Assembly: GCA_016464795.1 (NCBI GenBank)
Contig: JAEKNN010000025.1
Coordinates: 77,548-115,419 of the forward strand
DNA from: Candidatus Amunia macphersoniae
Lineage (GTDB): Bacteria > Chloroflexota > Dormibacteria > Aeolococcales > Aeolococcaceae
Direction: 5' to 3'
Length of the DNA: 37,872 nt
Below, piece by piece: positions 9,151-17,676 of this stretch. A program made the translations under genes and the position numbers. The notes below the pieces were generated by a model. That model was not told the origin of the DNA and made no database searches. It worked only from the letters and a program-made list of their open reading frames with translations. Each line of letters opens with the position of its first letter. Within the stretch, counting starts at the first letter, position 1.

Positions 9151-10229
9151 CCTTTGCGGTGGTGGCACTGCCCGGTGACGGCGTCGGGGTGGAGGTCACG
9201 GCTGCGGCGGTGGCGGTGCTCCGCGCCGTCGCCGGCACCGCCGGCATCGATCTGGTCACCGAGGAACGGCTGATCGGCGGTCGGGCCATCGAGGAGACGG
9301 GCGGGCCGCTGCCCGATGACACGCTGAGCGCCTGCCGGACAGCGGACGCGGTGCTTCTCGGCGCCGTGGGGGGGCCGCGCTGGGACCATCTCAGCGGCGG
9401 CCAACGCTGCGAGGCCGGCCTGCTTGGCCTGCGCGCCGGCCTCGGGGTGTTCGCCAACCTTCGCCCGGTACGGCCCCACCCCCGGCTGGTGGGTCTGACC
9501 GCGCTCCGCCCGGGGGCGGTGGCGGGCGTGGATCTGGTGGTGGTGCGCGAGCTCACCGGGGGTGCGTATTTCGCCCGGCCGAAGCGTCGCGACGCGTTGC
9601 GGGCGGTGGACACCATCGTCTACACCCGGGACGAGGTCGAACGGGTGGCGCGGGTGGCGTTCAGCCTGGCATCGCAGCGGCGCGGACGGTTGACATCGGT
9701 CGACAAGGCCAACGTCCTGGCCACCAGCGAGCTGTGGCGTGAGACCGTCAGCTCGATCGCGCTCGAGTTCCCCGCGGTCACGCTCGAGCACGCGCTGGTC
9801 GACTCGTTCGCGATGCGGTTGGTGCAGCGCCCGCGTGACATCGACGTGGTGGTCACCGAGAACCTCTTCGGCGACATTCTCAGCGACGAGGCGGGAGTGC
9901 TGGTGGGCTCGCTGGGACTGCTCCCGTCGGCCAGCCTCGGCGCCGGTGGGCCGGGCCTGTATGAGCCGGTGCACGGGAGCGCGCCGGAGATCGCCGGCAT
10001 GGACTGTGCCAACCCCTACGGGGCCATCCTCAGCGTGGCCCTGATGCTGCGCCACTCGTTGCAGCGGCCCGACCTCGGCGCTGCTGTGGAGGCAGCGGTG
10101 GACGCGTGTATCGACGATGGTGTGCTGACGGCCGATCTCGGCGGCACGACCGGCACCGCCGCCGTGGGGGAGGCGGTGGTCGCGGCGCTGGCCGCAGGCG
10201 CGCGCGTGACCGCTGAGGTGGGTTCTTGA
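9147..10229 (+). CDS. leuB: 3-isopropylmalate dehydrogenase
   Basis: This NAD-dependent oxidative decarboxylase produces 2-oxoisocaproate, the last step before transamination to leucine. The 360-aa protein shows LPGDGVGVEV at the N-terminus, LGAVGGPRWD, the substrate-binding arginines in ANLRPVRPHPRL and in VVVRELTGGAYFA, and the Mg2+/NAD signature NLFGDILSDEAGVLVGSLGL. GTG 9147 overlaps the leuD stop (GTGA) and gives the usual N-terminus. It is the last gene of the operon and is followed by a strong inverted repeat. Confidence 0.96.
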   Translation: MTFAVVALPGDGVGVEVTAAAVAVLRAVAGTAGIDLVTEERLIGGRAIEETGGPLPDDTLSACRTADAVLLGAVGGPRWDHLSGGQRCEAGLLGLRAGLGVFANLRPVRPHPRLVGLTALRPGAVAGVDLVVVRELTGGAYFARPKRRDALRAVDTIVYTRDEVERVARVAFSLASQRRGRLTSVDKANVLATSELWRETVSSIALEFPAVTLEHALVDSFAMRLVQRPRDIDVVVTENLFGDILSDEAGVLVGSLGLLPSASLGAGGPGLYEPVHGSAPEIAGMDCANPYGAILSVALMLRHSLQRPDLGAAVEAAVDACIDDGVLTADLGGTTGTAAVGEAVVAALAAGARVTAEVGS

Positions 10230-10300
10230 CGCGCACCTGACGGGCTCTTGGCCAGCCGTGCGGACGTCGGGCGTGCAGGGCTCTCTGTGGCCCGGCCTCC

Positions 10301-10334
10301 AGATCGGTCGGCGCCGCGGTGCGCCGACCGATCT
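10301..10334. terminator. Perfect 14-bp hairpin between convergent genes
   Basis: AGATCGGTCGGCGC (10301-10314) is followed by a 6-nt loop and its exact reverse complement (10321-10334). It sits between the leuB stop and the stop of the convergent propeller gene, so it most likely acts as a bidirectional terminator. No U-tract follows on either strand. Confidence 0.7.
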
Positions 10335-10347
10335 CGGGTCCGGTTGT

Positions 10348-12054
10348 TCAGGCCGCGGCGGGCAGGCTGTGGCCGCGCCGCCTGCGCGAGACGTACCAGA
10401 CAGCCGCCAGGCCGGTCGGTACCAGCAGCACCGCCCATGGCGCCTCGGGTGCGGCGCCTCCAATGGGTGCCGGGGTGAAGCAGCCGGCGGTCTGGTTGGC
10501 GGCCTTGAGGTTGTTCGGCAGGTTCAGGTCGTCGGCGTAGGCGATGTGGGCGCAGCCCAGGGGGTCGATGGCGACGGTCTGATAGTCGAGGAGGTTGCGA
10601 TTGGAGACTTTGGGGACGCAGGCGATGCCCAGGTTGCAGATGTCACCCATGTGCATGCCCTTCTCGGTCACCTGGGTGGTGGCGAACTGGACTGCCGAGG
10701 GGTCCGCCGCGTTGAGGTTGGCCGACTGGCTCGCGAAGAGGTTCCACACGCCGGGGAACTTGCAGGCCGCCGGGAAGCAGCTGCCCGGGTGCTCCTTGCC
10801 GTTGAGGTCGGTGGCGATCAGGTCCCCGGTGTGGAGGTAGCTCACCACCACATGTCCGGGATCCTGGGCCGCAATCCATGGGAAGAAGTGGGTGCCCTGG
10901 TCGGTGTTCACCTTGATCGGCACGGCTGCGCTGCCCGGGGGTGGTAAGAGTGCCGTCGGGGGCCGGGTGCCAGCACCGCCCTTCCAGGTGGAGCCGCCGT
11001 CCGGCGAGTACACGACGTACGTGTCGAACTCGCACTTCGGGGCGGGCGGAGTGTTCGTGTTCGCGCACGTGGCTGGGTCCGCGTTCAGGTTCATGGTGAA
11101 CCCGAAGTACGGGTTGCCCTGGTTGTCGAGGGTGAAGCCGGTGAATGGGCTCGACGCATCGTGGAAGAGACCGCCGTCGAAGGCGACCTGCGGCGTCCAC
11201 GTCTTGCCCTGGTCGTCGGAAAACGCGACGATGAGGTTGTGGAACGACTGAGCCTGGCTGAGATTGCATCCGGTGGCGGGAGCAGAAGGATCGGCAGCGA
11301 TCCAAGCGGTGATGATCCGACCCGGATGCGGTCCTCCCTTGGCGATGAACACGCCGACCGGGACGGTGTCACACAGCGAGTCCGCGTTCACGATGCCGGC
11401 CTGTTGCGCCGCCGCCGGCGCGAAGTTCGCCTGGACGTCGATGGGGTTCCCGAACTTCTTCCCACCGTCCGTGGAGATGTTCACGTCGATCCGGCTGGCG
11501 CCATAGAAGTCGTGGTACATGAGCACCACCAAGGCGCTGTCTGTCGTGCCGCCGGGGGGGATGTACCCGTCCACCCACTGGCGGTCGACGCCAAAGGGGC
11601 TGCAGCTCGTACCGCACGTCTTCCCAGGAAGGTTCACCGGCGTGCCCTGGCTGAAGTGCTGGCCCTTGTCGATGGTCTTGAAGACGTCCGACTGGAGCGG
11701 GGCCGGGCCGCCATCGCCTCCGGCGAGGTTGGCGAGGTAGATGGCGCCCGACTGGTCACTGCCGAGCGCTGTGTCACCGCTCGATGGGTCCGCGGTAAAC
11801 GGTCCGGTCCAGCCCGCGCCGTGGTTGGTCGAAAGAAGGAAGCCCGCCCCGAGGCTTGGGCTGGAGTCGTAGAGGTTGCCCGCTGGGTCCGAGATGATGT
11901 ACGGCTCGCCGCCGTACTGGGAGCCGACGTTGACGACGTTGTAGGCCGGCGGTACAGCTGCCAGGACGGTGCGCGGAGAGCCGAGCAGCGCGCCGGCCAG
12001 ACACCCGGCGGCAAGGCCCGCCAAAACACCCCTGCGTGCGTTACTTGATCTCAT
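10348..12054 (-). CDS. Exported BNR/Asp-box beta-propeller with C-terminal membrane tail
   Basis: The 568-aa protein has a signal peptide (Arg-rich start, then VLAGLAAGCLAGALLG). The body carries sialidase-type Asp-box repeats: STDGGKKFG, SDDQGKTWTP and SPDGGSTWKGG. These mark a six-bladed propeller fold but not an enzymatic activity; I see no sialidase catalytic arginine triad. Paired cysteines suggest disulfides outside the cell. The C-terminus reads PEAPW, then a hydrophobic helix, then AVWYVSRRRR, resembling a PEP-CTERM-type sorting signal. ATG 12054 is chosen over TTG 12069 because GAGGGAAGGG lies just upstream. A possible -10 (TACATT) is at 12109-12104. Function and substrate are unknown. 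Confidence 0.8.
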   Translation of the reverse strand: MRSSNARRGVLAGLAAGCLAGALLGSPRTVLAAVPPAYNVVNVGSQYGGEPYIISDPAGNLYDSSPSLGAGFLLSTNHGAGWTGPFTADPSSGDTALGSDQSGAIYLANLAGGDGGPAPLQSDVFKTIDKGQHFSQGTPVNLPGKTCGTSCSPFGVDRQWVDGYIPPGGTTDSALVVLMYHDFYGASRIDVNISTDGGKKFGNPIDVQANFAPAAAQQAGIVNADSLCDTVPVGVFIAKGGPHPGRIITAWIAADPSAPATGCNLSQAQSFHNLIVAFSDDQGKTWTPQVAFDGGLFHDASSPFTGFTLDNQGNPYFGFTMNLNADPATCANTNTPPAPKCEFDTYVVYSPDGGSTWKGGAGTRPPTALLPPPGSAAVPIKVNTDQGTHFFPWIAAQDPGHVVVSYLHTGDLIATDLNGKEHPGSCFPAACKFPGVWNLFASQSANLNAADPSAVQFATTQVTEKGMHMGDICNLGIACVPKVSNRNLLDYQTVAIDPLGCAHIAYADDLNLPNNLKAANQTAGCFTPAPIGGAAPEAPWAVLLVPTGLAAVWYVSRRRRGHSLPAAA

Positions 12055-12321
12055 CAACCCTTCCCTCAATCCTCAGTCCTTCCCCCACCGCGAGACAGGC
12101 GAGAATGTAGCATCTCGGAGGGCGCACGGGACCGGCGGGTTGCGCGCCTCGCGGACCTGAGCAGTGCTGACGGCGAGAGGCGGGGCCGACGCCTGACCGG
12201 CACAGGGGCCCTACCCTTTGTCGTACGAGGGTGACCCGCAGCGCGGCGGATCGACCGGCAGCTGGTTGGAGGCATGCCGCCCGGCACCGCCATGGTCGCC
12301 GTAACCGCGCCAACACCCTAG

Positions 12322-12495
12322 TACGTGACCGCCATCGGCGGCAGCCAGGTGGTCACCATCAACACCCAGACCAACGCAGTCACCGGCACCATCCGTACCG
12401 GCGTCGGTCCCCGAGACCTGCTGGTGGTGGGCGGCCGGCTGTTCGTCGACGACTACGCGGATGCCGACCTGAGGAGCTTCACGCTGGGAACCTAG
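12322..12495 (+). pseudogene. Remnant of a YVTN-type beta-propeller gene
   Basis: A frame opening right after a TAG (12319) reads YVTAIGGSQVVTINTQTNAV and ends in a second blade-like segment GPRDLLVVGGRLFVDDY before its own stop. The YV-x-VIDT-x-TN-x-V pattern is typical of YVTN/NHL surface propellers. The same frame also has coding-like sequence upstream of the TAG (PPGTAMVAVTAPTP). It is too short for a functional propeller and has no ribosome-binding site, so I regard it as the 3' remnant of a decayed gene. Confidence 0.5.
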
Positions 12496-12553
12496 TGCAC
12501 TCCACCAGTCCCGGCCCATCCCCAGGTCGGCTGCCCGCTGCTCGAACCGCGAA

Positions 12554-14029
12554 CTATTGGTTCGCGCTGTAGAACTGCGAGGGATACCCGAACGAGCCGC
12601 CGGTGTTCTTGGCCACCCAGATGTCGTTGGAGCTGGCCACGACCGCCGAGGCACGGCCACTGCCGTCCACGTCGGCCATGTACTCGGAGGTGGCGAAGAA
12701 GGGCACGGATGCCCAGCGCTGCGGTGTCGAGAAGCCTCCGTTGGGACCGAGGTTGGCCTCCACCCAGATGCTGGTGTCGTTCATCGCCACCAGCGAAGCC
12801 CGCCCGCTGCCGTCGAGGTCGGCCAGCACAGTGGCGCGGTTCCCGTAGAAGGGGGTGCTCGTCCACCGGGTGGGGCTGCCGAACGAGCCTCCGGAGTTGG
12901 GCAGCATCCAGGCACTGTCGTCGTTGACAGCAACGGCGGACGCGCGCCCGCTGCCATCGATGACTGCCATGTAGGTCCCGCGGTTCCCGTAGAAGGCCCC
13001 ACTCGACCACTGCTGGGGCGGCCCGAAATGGTCACCCGAGTTGAGCATCACCCAGATGCTGTCGTCATTGATGGCCACCGCCGATGCGCGGCCGCTGCCG
13101 TCGACGTCGGCCAGGTAGGTCCCACGGCTGCCGTAGAAGGCGCCGCTCGACCAGTTCTGCGGTGCCGAAAGAGTGCCCGCGCCGGTGTTGAGTTCCACCC
13201 AGATGGAGCTGTCATTGATGGCCACCGCCGAGCTGGGCCTGCCCTTGCCGGAGAGGTCGGCGAACACCGTGCCGCGGGTTCCGAAGAAGTAGCTCGACGA
13301 CAAGGTGGTGGGGTTGGTGAATCCGTTGCCGTTGGACTGAGCCGCGGCGATGCGGTTGTTGCTCACGGAGATGGCCGACGCGGCGGTGCCACCGCCCAGC
13401 TGGGCGATGTGCACAGAGGCACCGAGGTCGAGCCCCGAGGCGCCGTGATGCAACCAGCCGATGATCGGCAGGCCCCACATCGGCGGCATGTAGGTGCCGC
13501 TGATCGGCAGCGTGGCATTGCCGGTGGGCACCCCGTTCATGGTGGAGTTCTGCTGCACGATGGTCACCGACCGGCCCGTGACCGCGCTCACCACCGCCAC
13601 GTGCCCGGTGGGGTTGTACGACGTCGACGCGTACACCACGATGTCTCCGAACGCGGGTGCCACGGGACCGCCGTTGGGCTCCTGGGTCAAGGGGATCGGC
13701 AGCCGAGGCCCCACGTTCCACATGTCGGACGCACTGGTGGCGTCCCAGGTGTTGGGCTCGCCGAAGCGAAGCGCCGCCCAGCGCATGACCAGCTCAGTGC
13801 ACTGGAAGGCCTCGCCGTAGGTCCCCACCTGCCCGTACGTGTTGTCGCCATTGCTGTACACGTTGAGGTCACCGAGGGAGGCGTATTGCCCAGCCCAGGC
13901 TGATCCCGGAATGAGAACAGTGCCGAACGGGATGGTGGAGGAGGCCTGCGCCTGCAGCGAGCCCCCCAGCAGCGAGGCGCTCAGGGCAGCAGCGACCACG
14001 AGGGTGCGTCGGAAAGTCTTGGTGTTCAC
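12554..14029 (-). CDS. Secreted CHAP-domain protein with FG-GAP-like repeats
   Basis: The 491-aa protein has a signal peptide (about 30 residues, ending AQASS). A CHAP (NlpC/P60-like) domain follows, with the candidate catalytic Cys in FQCTELVMRWA, the His in PTGHVAVVSA and a downstream QQNS. CHAP domains cleave peptidoglycan peptides or amide bonds. Residues about 255-485 hold five tandem repeats of roughly 46 residues, each with a DxDGSGRAS-like loop followed by SxWVxxNxG. Such VCBS/FG-GAP repeats form calcium-binding propellers, so the protein may be a wall hydrolase with an adhesion module. GTG 14029 lies 7 nt after a TAGGCT box, consistent with a leaderless mRNA. Confidence 0.8.
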   Translation of the reverse strand: MNTKTFRRTLVVAAALSASLLGGSLQAQASSTIPFGTVLIPGSAWAGQYASLGDLNVYSNGDNTYGQVGTYGEAFQCTELVMRWAALRFGEPNTWDATSASDMWNVGPRLPIPLTQEPNGGPVAPAFGDIVVYASTSYNPTGHVAVVSAVTGRSVTIVQQNSTMNGVPTGNATLPISGTYMPPMWGLPIIGWLHHGASGLDLGASVHIAQLGGGTAASAISVSNNRIAAAQSNGNGFTNPTTLSSSYFFGTRGTVFADLSGKGRPSSAVAINDSSIWVELNTGAGTLSAPQNWSSGAFYGSRGTYLADVDGSGRASAVAINDDSIWVMLNSGDHFGPPQQWSSGAFYGNRGTYMAVIDGSGRASAVAVNDDSAWMLPNSGGSFGSPTRWTSTPFYGNRATVLADLDGSGRASLVAMNDTSIWVEANLGPNGGFSTPQRWASVPFFATSEYMADVDGSGRASAVVASSNDIWVAKNTGGSFGYPSQFYSANQ

Positions 14030-14036
14030 GACGGCG

Positions 14037-14042
14037 AGCCTA
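14037..14042 (-). promoter_or_regulatory. -10 box for the CHAP gene
   Basis: TAGGCT on the minus strand is followed by exactly 7 nt and then the GTG start codon. Transcription would begin at or next to the start codon. No convincing -35 box is visible. Confidence 0.5.
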
Positions 14043-14204
14043 TTGGCGAGGTCTCACCGCGCCCGCCGGTGCCGATGCTTTCACTCGGCCTCGTGATCCA
14101 AGGACCACAAAAGTAACGCGAGGACAACAATTGACTGAGCGACCGTCACCTGTGTGGTCGCCTGCAACCGCCGCGCGACGTCCTCGCCGGCTGAAGGAGC
14201 CCTC

Positions 14205-15185
14205 GTGCAGCACCGTTCTCTCGGACAGGGTCTCGACGTCTCCGCCATCGGGCTGGGCTGCATGGGCATGTCCTTCGCCTATGGCAAGACCGATGACCAG
14301 CAGAGCATCGCCACCATCCACCGCGCGTTGGAGCGCGGCATCACCCTTCTCGACACCGCCGACATGTACGGCCCCCACACCAACGAGCGCCTCGTTGGAC
14401 AGGCGATCAAGGATCGGCGCGACCAGGTCGTGCTGGCCACCAAGTTCGGCATCGTCCGCGGCCAAGACGGTCAGCGCGGGGTCAACGGTCGTCCCGAGTA
14501 TGTCCGCAGCGCCATCGACGCCAGCCTGGAACGCCTCGGCGTCGACCACGTCGATCTCTACTACCAGCACCGCGTCGATCCCACGACGCCCATCGCCGAG
14601 ACGGTGGGTGCCATGGCCGAGCTGGTGCAGCAGGGCAAGGTTTGCCACATCGGTCTCAGCGAGGCGTTCCCTGACGACATCCGCGCCGCTCAGGCTGTGC
14701 ACCCGATCACAGCGCTTCAGAGCGAGTACTCGCTGTGGAGCCGCGACCCCGAGGAGAACGGGGTTCTCGAGACCGTGCGCGAGCTGGGCATCGGCTTCGT
14801 GGCCTACAGCCCTCTGGGTCGCGGGTTCCTCACCGGCACCATCACCACACCTGACGACTTCGACGACGACGACTTCCGCAAGCACAACCCGCGCTTTCAG
14901 GGCGACAACTTCGACCGCAACCTTCAGCTGGTGGCCGCCATCAGGGAGTTCGCCGACGATCGCCAGGTGACCGCGGCCCAGCTGGCGCTGGCGTGGGTGC
15001 TGAGTCGGGGCGACGGGACCGTTCCCATCCCCGGTACCACCAAGCCGGACCGCATCGACGAGAACATCGCGGCGATCGACATCACGTTCACGGACGATGA
15101 GCTGCAGCGGCTCGACCAGATCGCGCCGCTGGGCGCGGCCGCGGGCGAGCGCTACGCGCCCGGCATGGTCCCGCAGCCGCGATAG
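14205..15185 (+). CDS. Aldo/keto reductase
   Basis: This 326-aa cytoplasmic NADPH-dependent oxidoreductase belongs to the AKR (YajO/Tas-like) group. The catalytic tetrad is visible: Asp and Tyr in LLDTADMYG, Lys in VLATKFG and His in [20 protein letters not shown] opens the barrel, and the cofactor loop [16 protein letters not shown] is near the C-terminus. GTG 14205 is chosen because AAGGAG (14194-14199) lies 5 nt upstream and the product starts [15 protein letters not shown] as in the family; an earlier in-frame GTG at 14154 would add unrelated residues. The gene stands alone, and the natural substrate cannot be predicted. Confidence 0.9.
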   Translation: MQHRSLGQGLDVSAIGLGCMGMSFAYGKTDDQQSIATIHRALERGITLLDTADMYGPHTNERLVGQAIKDRRDQVVLATKFGIVRGQDGQRGVNGRPEYVRSAIDASLERLGVDHVDLYYQHRVDPTTPIAETVGAMAELVQQGKVCHIGLSEAFPDDIRAAQAVHPITALQSEYSLWSRDPEENGVLETVRELGIGFVAYSPLGRGFLTGTITTPDDFDDDDFRKHNPRFQGDNFDRNLQLVAAIREFADDRQVTAAQLALAWVLSRGDGTVPIPGTTKPDRIDENIAAIDITFTDDELQRLDQIAPLGAAAGERYAPGMVPQPR

Positions 15186-15342
15186 GTCCCGATCGCCGAC
15201 GTGGCAGAGCGACAAGGCCCAGCGACGTGGGGGCAGGAGGTCCGGAGCCCGGCGCAGCTCCGGCTGCTGCTCTGGCCGCGAGCACTAGTATCGACCGCGC
15301 TGGCCCCGGTCGGGCGCCGGAAGCACCGAAGGAGAGGCAAGC

Positions 15343-15915
15343 ATGAGTTGGACTCTTGATCCCCACCACACCACCGTTGGCTTCAGCGCCAAGCACCTTG
15401 GCGTCGCCACGGTCAGGGGCCGTTTCAACAAGGTGGAGGCAGAGGTTGACCTCGACAACCCCGAAGACCCGACGAGCGCCGGCGGGACTGTCACGGTTGA
15501 TGCTGCCAGCATCGACACGGGCAACGAGCAGCGAGACGGACATCTGCGTTCCGCGGACTTCCTCGACGTCGAGAAGTACCCCACCATCACCTTCACCCTG
15601 AAGTCGGTGGAGCGTTCCGGTGATGACTTCAAGGTGGTGGGGGACCTGACGATCAAGGATGTGACCAAGGAGGTCGCACTCGACTACGAGCACAACGGAA
15701 GCGCTGTGGATCCCTACGGCAACAACAAGGTCGGTGGCACCCTGACCGGCACCATCGATCGCACGCAATGGGACCTGAAGTGGAACGTCCCGCTCGGCGG
15801 TGGCGGCCTGCTCGTCTCAGAGAAGATCAAGCTCGAGATCAACGGCGAGCTCGCCGAGGACAAGCAAGCCGTTGCTCAGGCGGCGCAGGCAGAGGGGCCC
15901 GATGGCGGAGCCTGA
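15343..15915 (+). CDS. YceI family lipid-binding-like protein
   Basis: The 190-aa protein has the YceI/lipocalin-like fold, a beta-barrel that binds polyisoprenoid or other hydrophobic ligands. Typical elements are WTLDPHHTTVGFSAKHLGV at the start, VRGRFNKVEAEVDLD, RDGHLRSADFLDVEKYPTITF and VGDLTIKDVTKEV. No signal peptide is present, as in many actinobacterial homologues, so it is probably cytoplasmic. GAAGGAGAGG about 5 nt before the ATG is a strong ribosome-binding site. The last codons overlap the start of the next gene, suggesting co-transcription. Confidence 0.92.
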   Translation: MSWTLDPHHTTVGFSAKHLGVATVRGRFNKVEAEVDLDNPEDPTSAGGTVTVDAASIDTGNEQRDGHLRSADFLDVEKYPTITFTLKSVERSGDDFKVVGDLTIKDVTKEVALDYEHNGSAVDPYGNNKVGGTLTGTIDRTQWDLKWNVPLGGGGLLVSEKIKLEINGELAEDKQAVAQAAQAEGPDGGA

Positions 15916-16297
15916 TCCTGGCGGCACCCACCCCGAGGACCTGCCCTGGAACGACGTCCCCGCCGACAGCGACGTTGTCATCGGGACAGAGGAGCCCGAT
16001 CCCGCGGAGGTGGTGGGGGACGACGGCGAGGAGGTCGACGTGTCCGACACCGCGCTGCGTGGTGGCGTCGATGCCTACCATCGAGACACGCTTGACGAAC
16101 GCCTCGCCGAGGAGGAGCCAGACCGCGCCGGCCACGCGCAAGAGCCCGAGGCAGGAGAGTTTCAGGCGCCCGAAGGCGGCAGCGCCGATCTCTACGTGGA
16201 GCCCGGAGAGCCCGACCAGACAGAACCCGGCGACGCCGCGGTGGAGGCCGCCGAGGACGCCGCCATGCACATTCAGGACGCCGGCGATCACCGATGA
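15902..16297 (+). CDS. Acidic DUF5709-like protein
   Basis: This is a 131-aa, strongly acidic protein without hydrophobic segments, probably largely disordered. The central segment RDTLDERLAEEEPD resembles the conserved core of actinobacterial DUF5709 proteins. The ATG at 15902 overlaps the YceI stop by 14 nt and has GAGGGG shortly upstream. A longer version from 15800 would run through YceI in another frame and is rejected. Family assignment is by motif recall and should be treated as probable; the function is unknown. Confidence 0.7.
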   Translation: MAEPDPGGTHPEDLPWNDVPADSDVVIGTEEPDPAEVVGDDGEEVDVSDTALRGGVDAYHRDTLDERLAEEEPDRAGHAQEPEAGEFQAPEGGSADLYVEPGEPDQTEPGDAAVEAAEDAAMHIQDAGDHR

Positions 16298-16368
16298 CGG
16301 CCACGTGCGGTCATCTCGATCCGATCGGCGACGTCAGCAGGAGACATCGACGCTGTTGCACCAAGCTG

Positions 16369-16992
16369 TCAAATTACTGAGCGCGGTGCCGGCCACTGCG
16401 TCGCCCCCTCGGCGGATGGGTCACGGCCGGTCAACCAGAAGGCGCCCGCGATAACGCCCACCGGCCGGCTGCCAGCATCCCCGGGTTGTGCAGCAGCGAA
16501 CTCGGCGGTGAGCTGGTCGAGCCGGTCGATGAACTCAGTGGCTCGATCCAAGGGCATGCTGAGTCGGCGGATGGACGGTGCGCACTCTGTGTCCGAGCGC
16601 ACGTCGCCACCGTACTCGGCCAAGAACTCCCGGACGGCTGCCATGGCGGAGCCACCTGACGCCGACCGGTGCTCAATGACAAACCGTCTGGCGACGCGAG
16701 CGTAATATCGCTTGGTCACGGCGCGCACCCGCCTCGTCGAAGCGACGTACACGAGGCCAGCCTCCTCGAGGACACGCAGATGGTATGCCACCGTTCCCCT
16801 GGGCATGGACAGCATGTCGGCGAGCTCGGTGACACACGCTTGGCCGTCGGCCAAGATCACCAGGAGCTTCGAACGGGTCAGCCCTGTGCCGGCACTGATC
16901 TGTTGCGCTGTGGACAGCTCGAGGACGCGGTCCGGTCGCCAGCTGCTGGTCCGCGAGCGGATGGGATGGTGAATTTCGGTGGGTGTGACCAT
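16369..16992 (-). CDS. ArsR-type winged-helix transcriptional regulator
   Basis: The 207-aa DNA-binding protein has a winged helix-turn-helix at about residues 40-100: LTRSKLLVILADGQACVTEL, then SMPRGTVAYHLRVLEEAGL and a wing with TRRVRAVTKRYYARVARRF. This is the HTH_20/ArsR arrangement used for metal- or ligand-responsive repression. No clear metal-binding cysteine pair is seen near the recognition helix. The C-terminal half (to about residue 170) is a helical domain of unknown ligand. ATG 16992 is chosen; TTG 17016 is possible, and neither has a good Shine-Dalgarno. Its targets are not evident from the neighbours. Confidence 0.75.
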   Translation of the reverse strand: MVTPTEIHHPIRSRTSSWRPDRVLELSTAQQISAGTGLTRSKLLVILADGQACVTELADMLSMPRGTVAYHLRVLEEAGLVYVASTRRVRAVTKRYYARVARRFVIEHRSASGGSAMAAVREFLAEYGGDVRSDTECAPSIRRLSMPLDRATEFIDRLDQLTAEFAAAQPGDAGSRPVGVIAGAFWLTGRDPSAEGATQWPAPRSVI

Positions 16993-17139
16993 CAGTGAGA
17001 ATCGCACCGAGCACAACCATCGGCCGTCGCGAGCATTGCAGCCTCCGATAGGGGGTGCCGGGGAGCCCCTCAGTTTCGGTGCGGGCTGCCCGGCGGGCGT
17101 ATGAGCTAGATGTCGTGGGTGGCGATCAGCACCGAACGA

Positions 17140-17466
17140 TCAGTGCGCCAGGATGCTGATGCCGGTCCACGAGTTGTCGTAGAGCGCGTTGCCGCCACCG
17201 CCCTGGACGTATGGCTTGACGAAGTACTGGTTGGCGCCGTAGCTCAGGTCGGCGTAGGCAACATCGGTGATCAATTGCTTGCCGGCCGTCTGGTAGTCCG
17301 AGATCGCCTTGCTGCCGGTCTCGGCATCAGCCTTGATGACTGCGGCGTCGACCCGCTCACTCTCACTGGGATGAACCATCCACGCGACTGCTTCACAGTG
17401 ACGCTGGAGGGTGGCGACGAACCGCGGGCGAGTGGTTGCGACCGGCAGGCCGCCTGTTATGGCCAA
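17140..17466 (-). pseudogene. C-terminal remnant of a family-5 solute-binding protein
   Basis: The last 63 codons (17331 down to 17140) read like the C-terminus of an OppA/SBP_bac_5 peptide-binding protein: YQTAGKQLITDVAYADLSYG, then FVKPYVQGGGGN and SWTGISILAH before the stop. The preceding 45 codons do not resemble the family. No signal peptide, ribosome-binding site or transporter genes are present. I interpret it as a decayed fragment of an importer gene. Confidence 0.45.
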
Positions 17467-17676
17467 ATCGGGCAGGAAGTGACGCCGCGCGATATGAGTC
17501 GCGCGCTACCGCGACGAGGCCCACACGGCTGGGGCTGACGGCTGGCTGCATCTCCCGCGGCGCCTCAGCGCAGCGGCTCTCCCCCTGTGGCGCACCCGAC
17601 GCAGCCCCCCGTCGGTGAGCCGCTCACCCGGCTCGTGGCCCGGCGGTGACACGCTCGTCGGTGGTGGCAACGGTCA

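Noticed and set aside
12557..13903. 448-codon plus-strand frame opposite the CHAP protein
   Set aside because: It repeats with the same period as the FG-GAP repeats because it is their complement; it has no signal peptide or domain.
15286..15291. TAGTAT as a -10 box for the YceI gene
   Set aside because: Plausible hexamer, but no -35 element at suitable spacing; too weak to list as a promoter.
16289..16311. GATGAC/GTCATC hairpin at the end of the DUF5709-like gene
   Set aside because: Six-bp stem with an 11-nt loop and no T-tract; insufficient for a terminator call.
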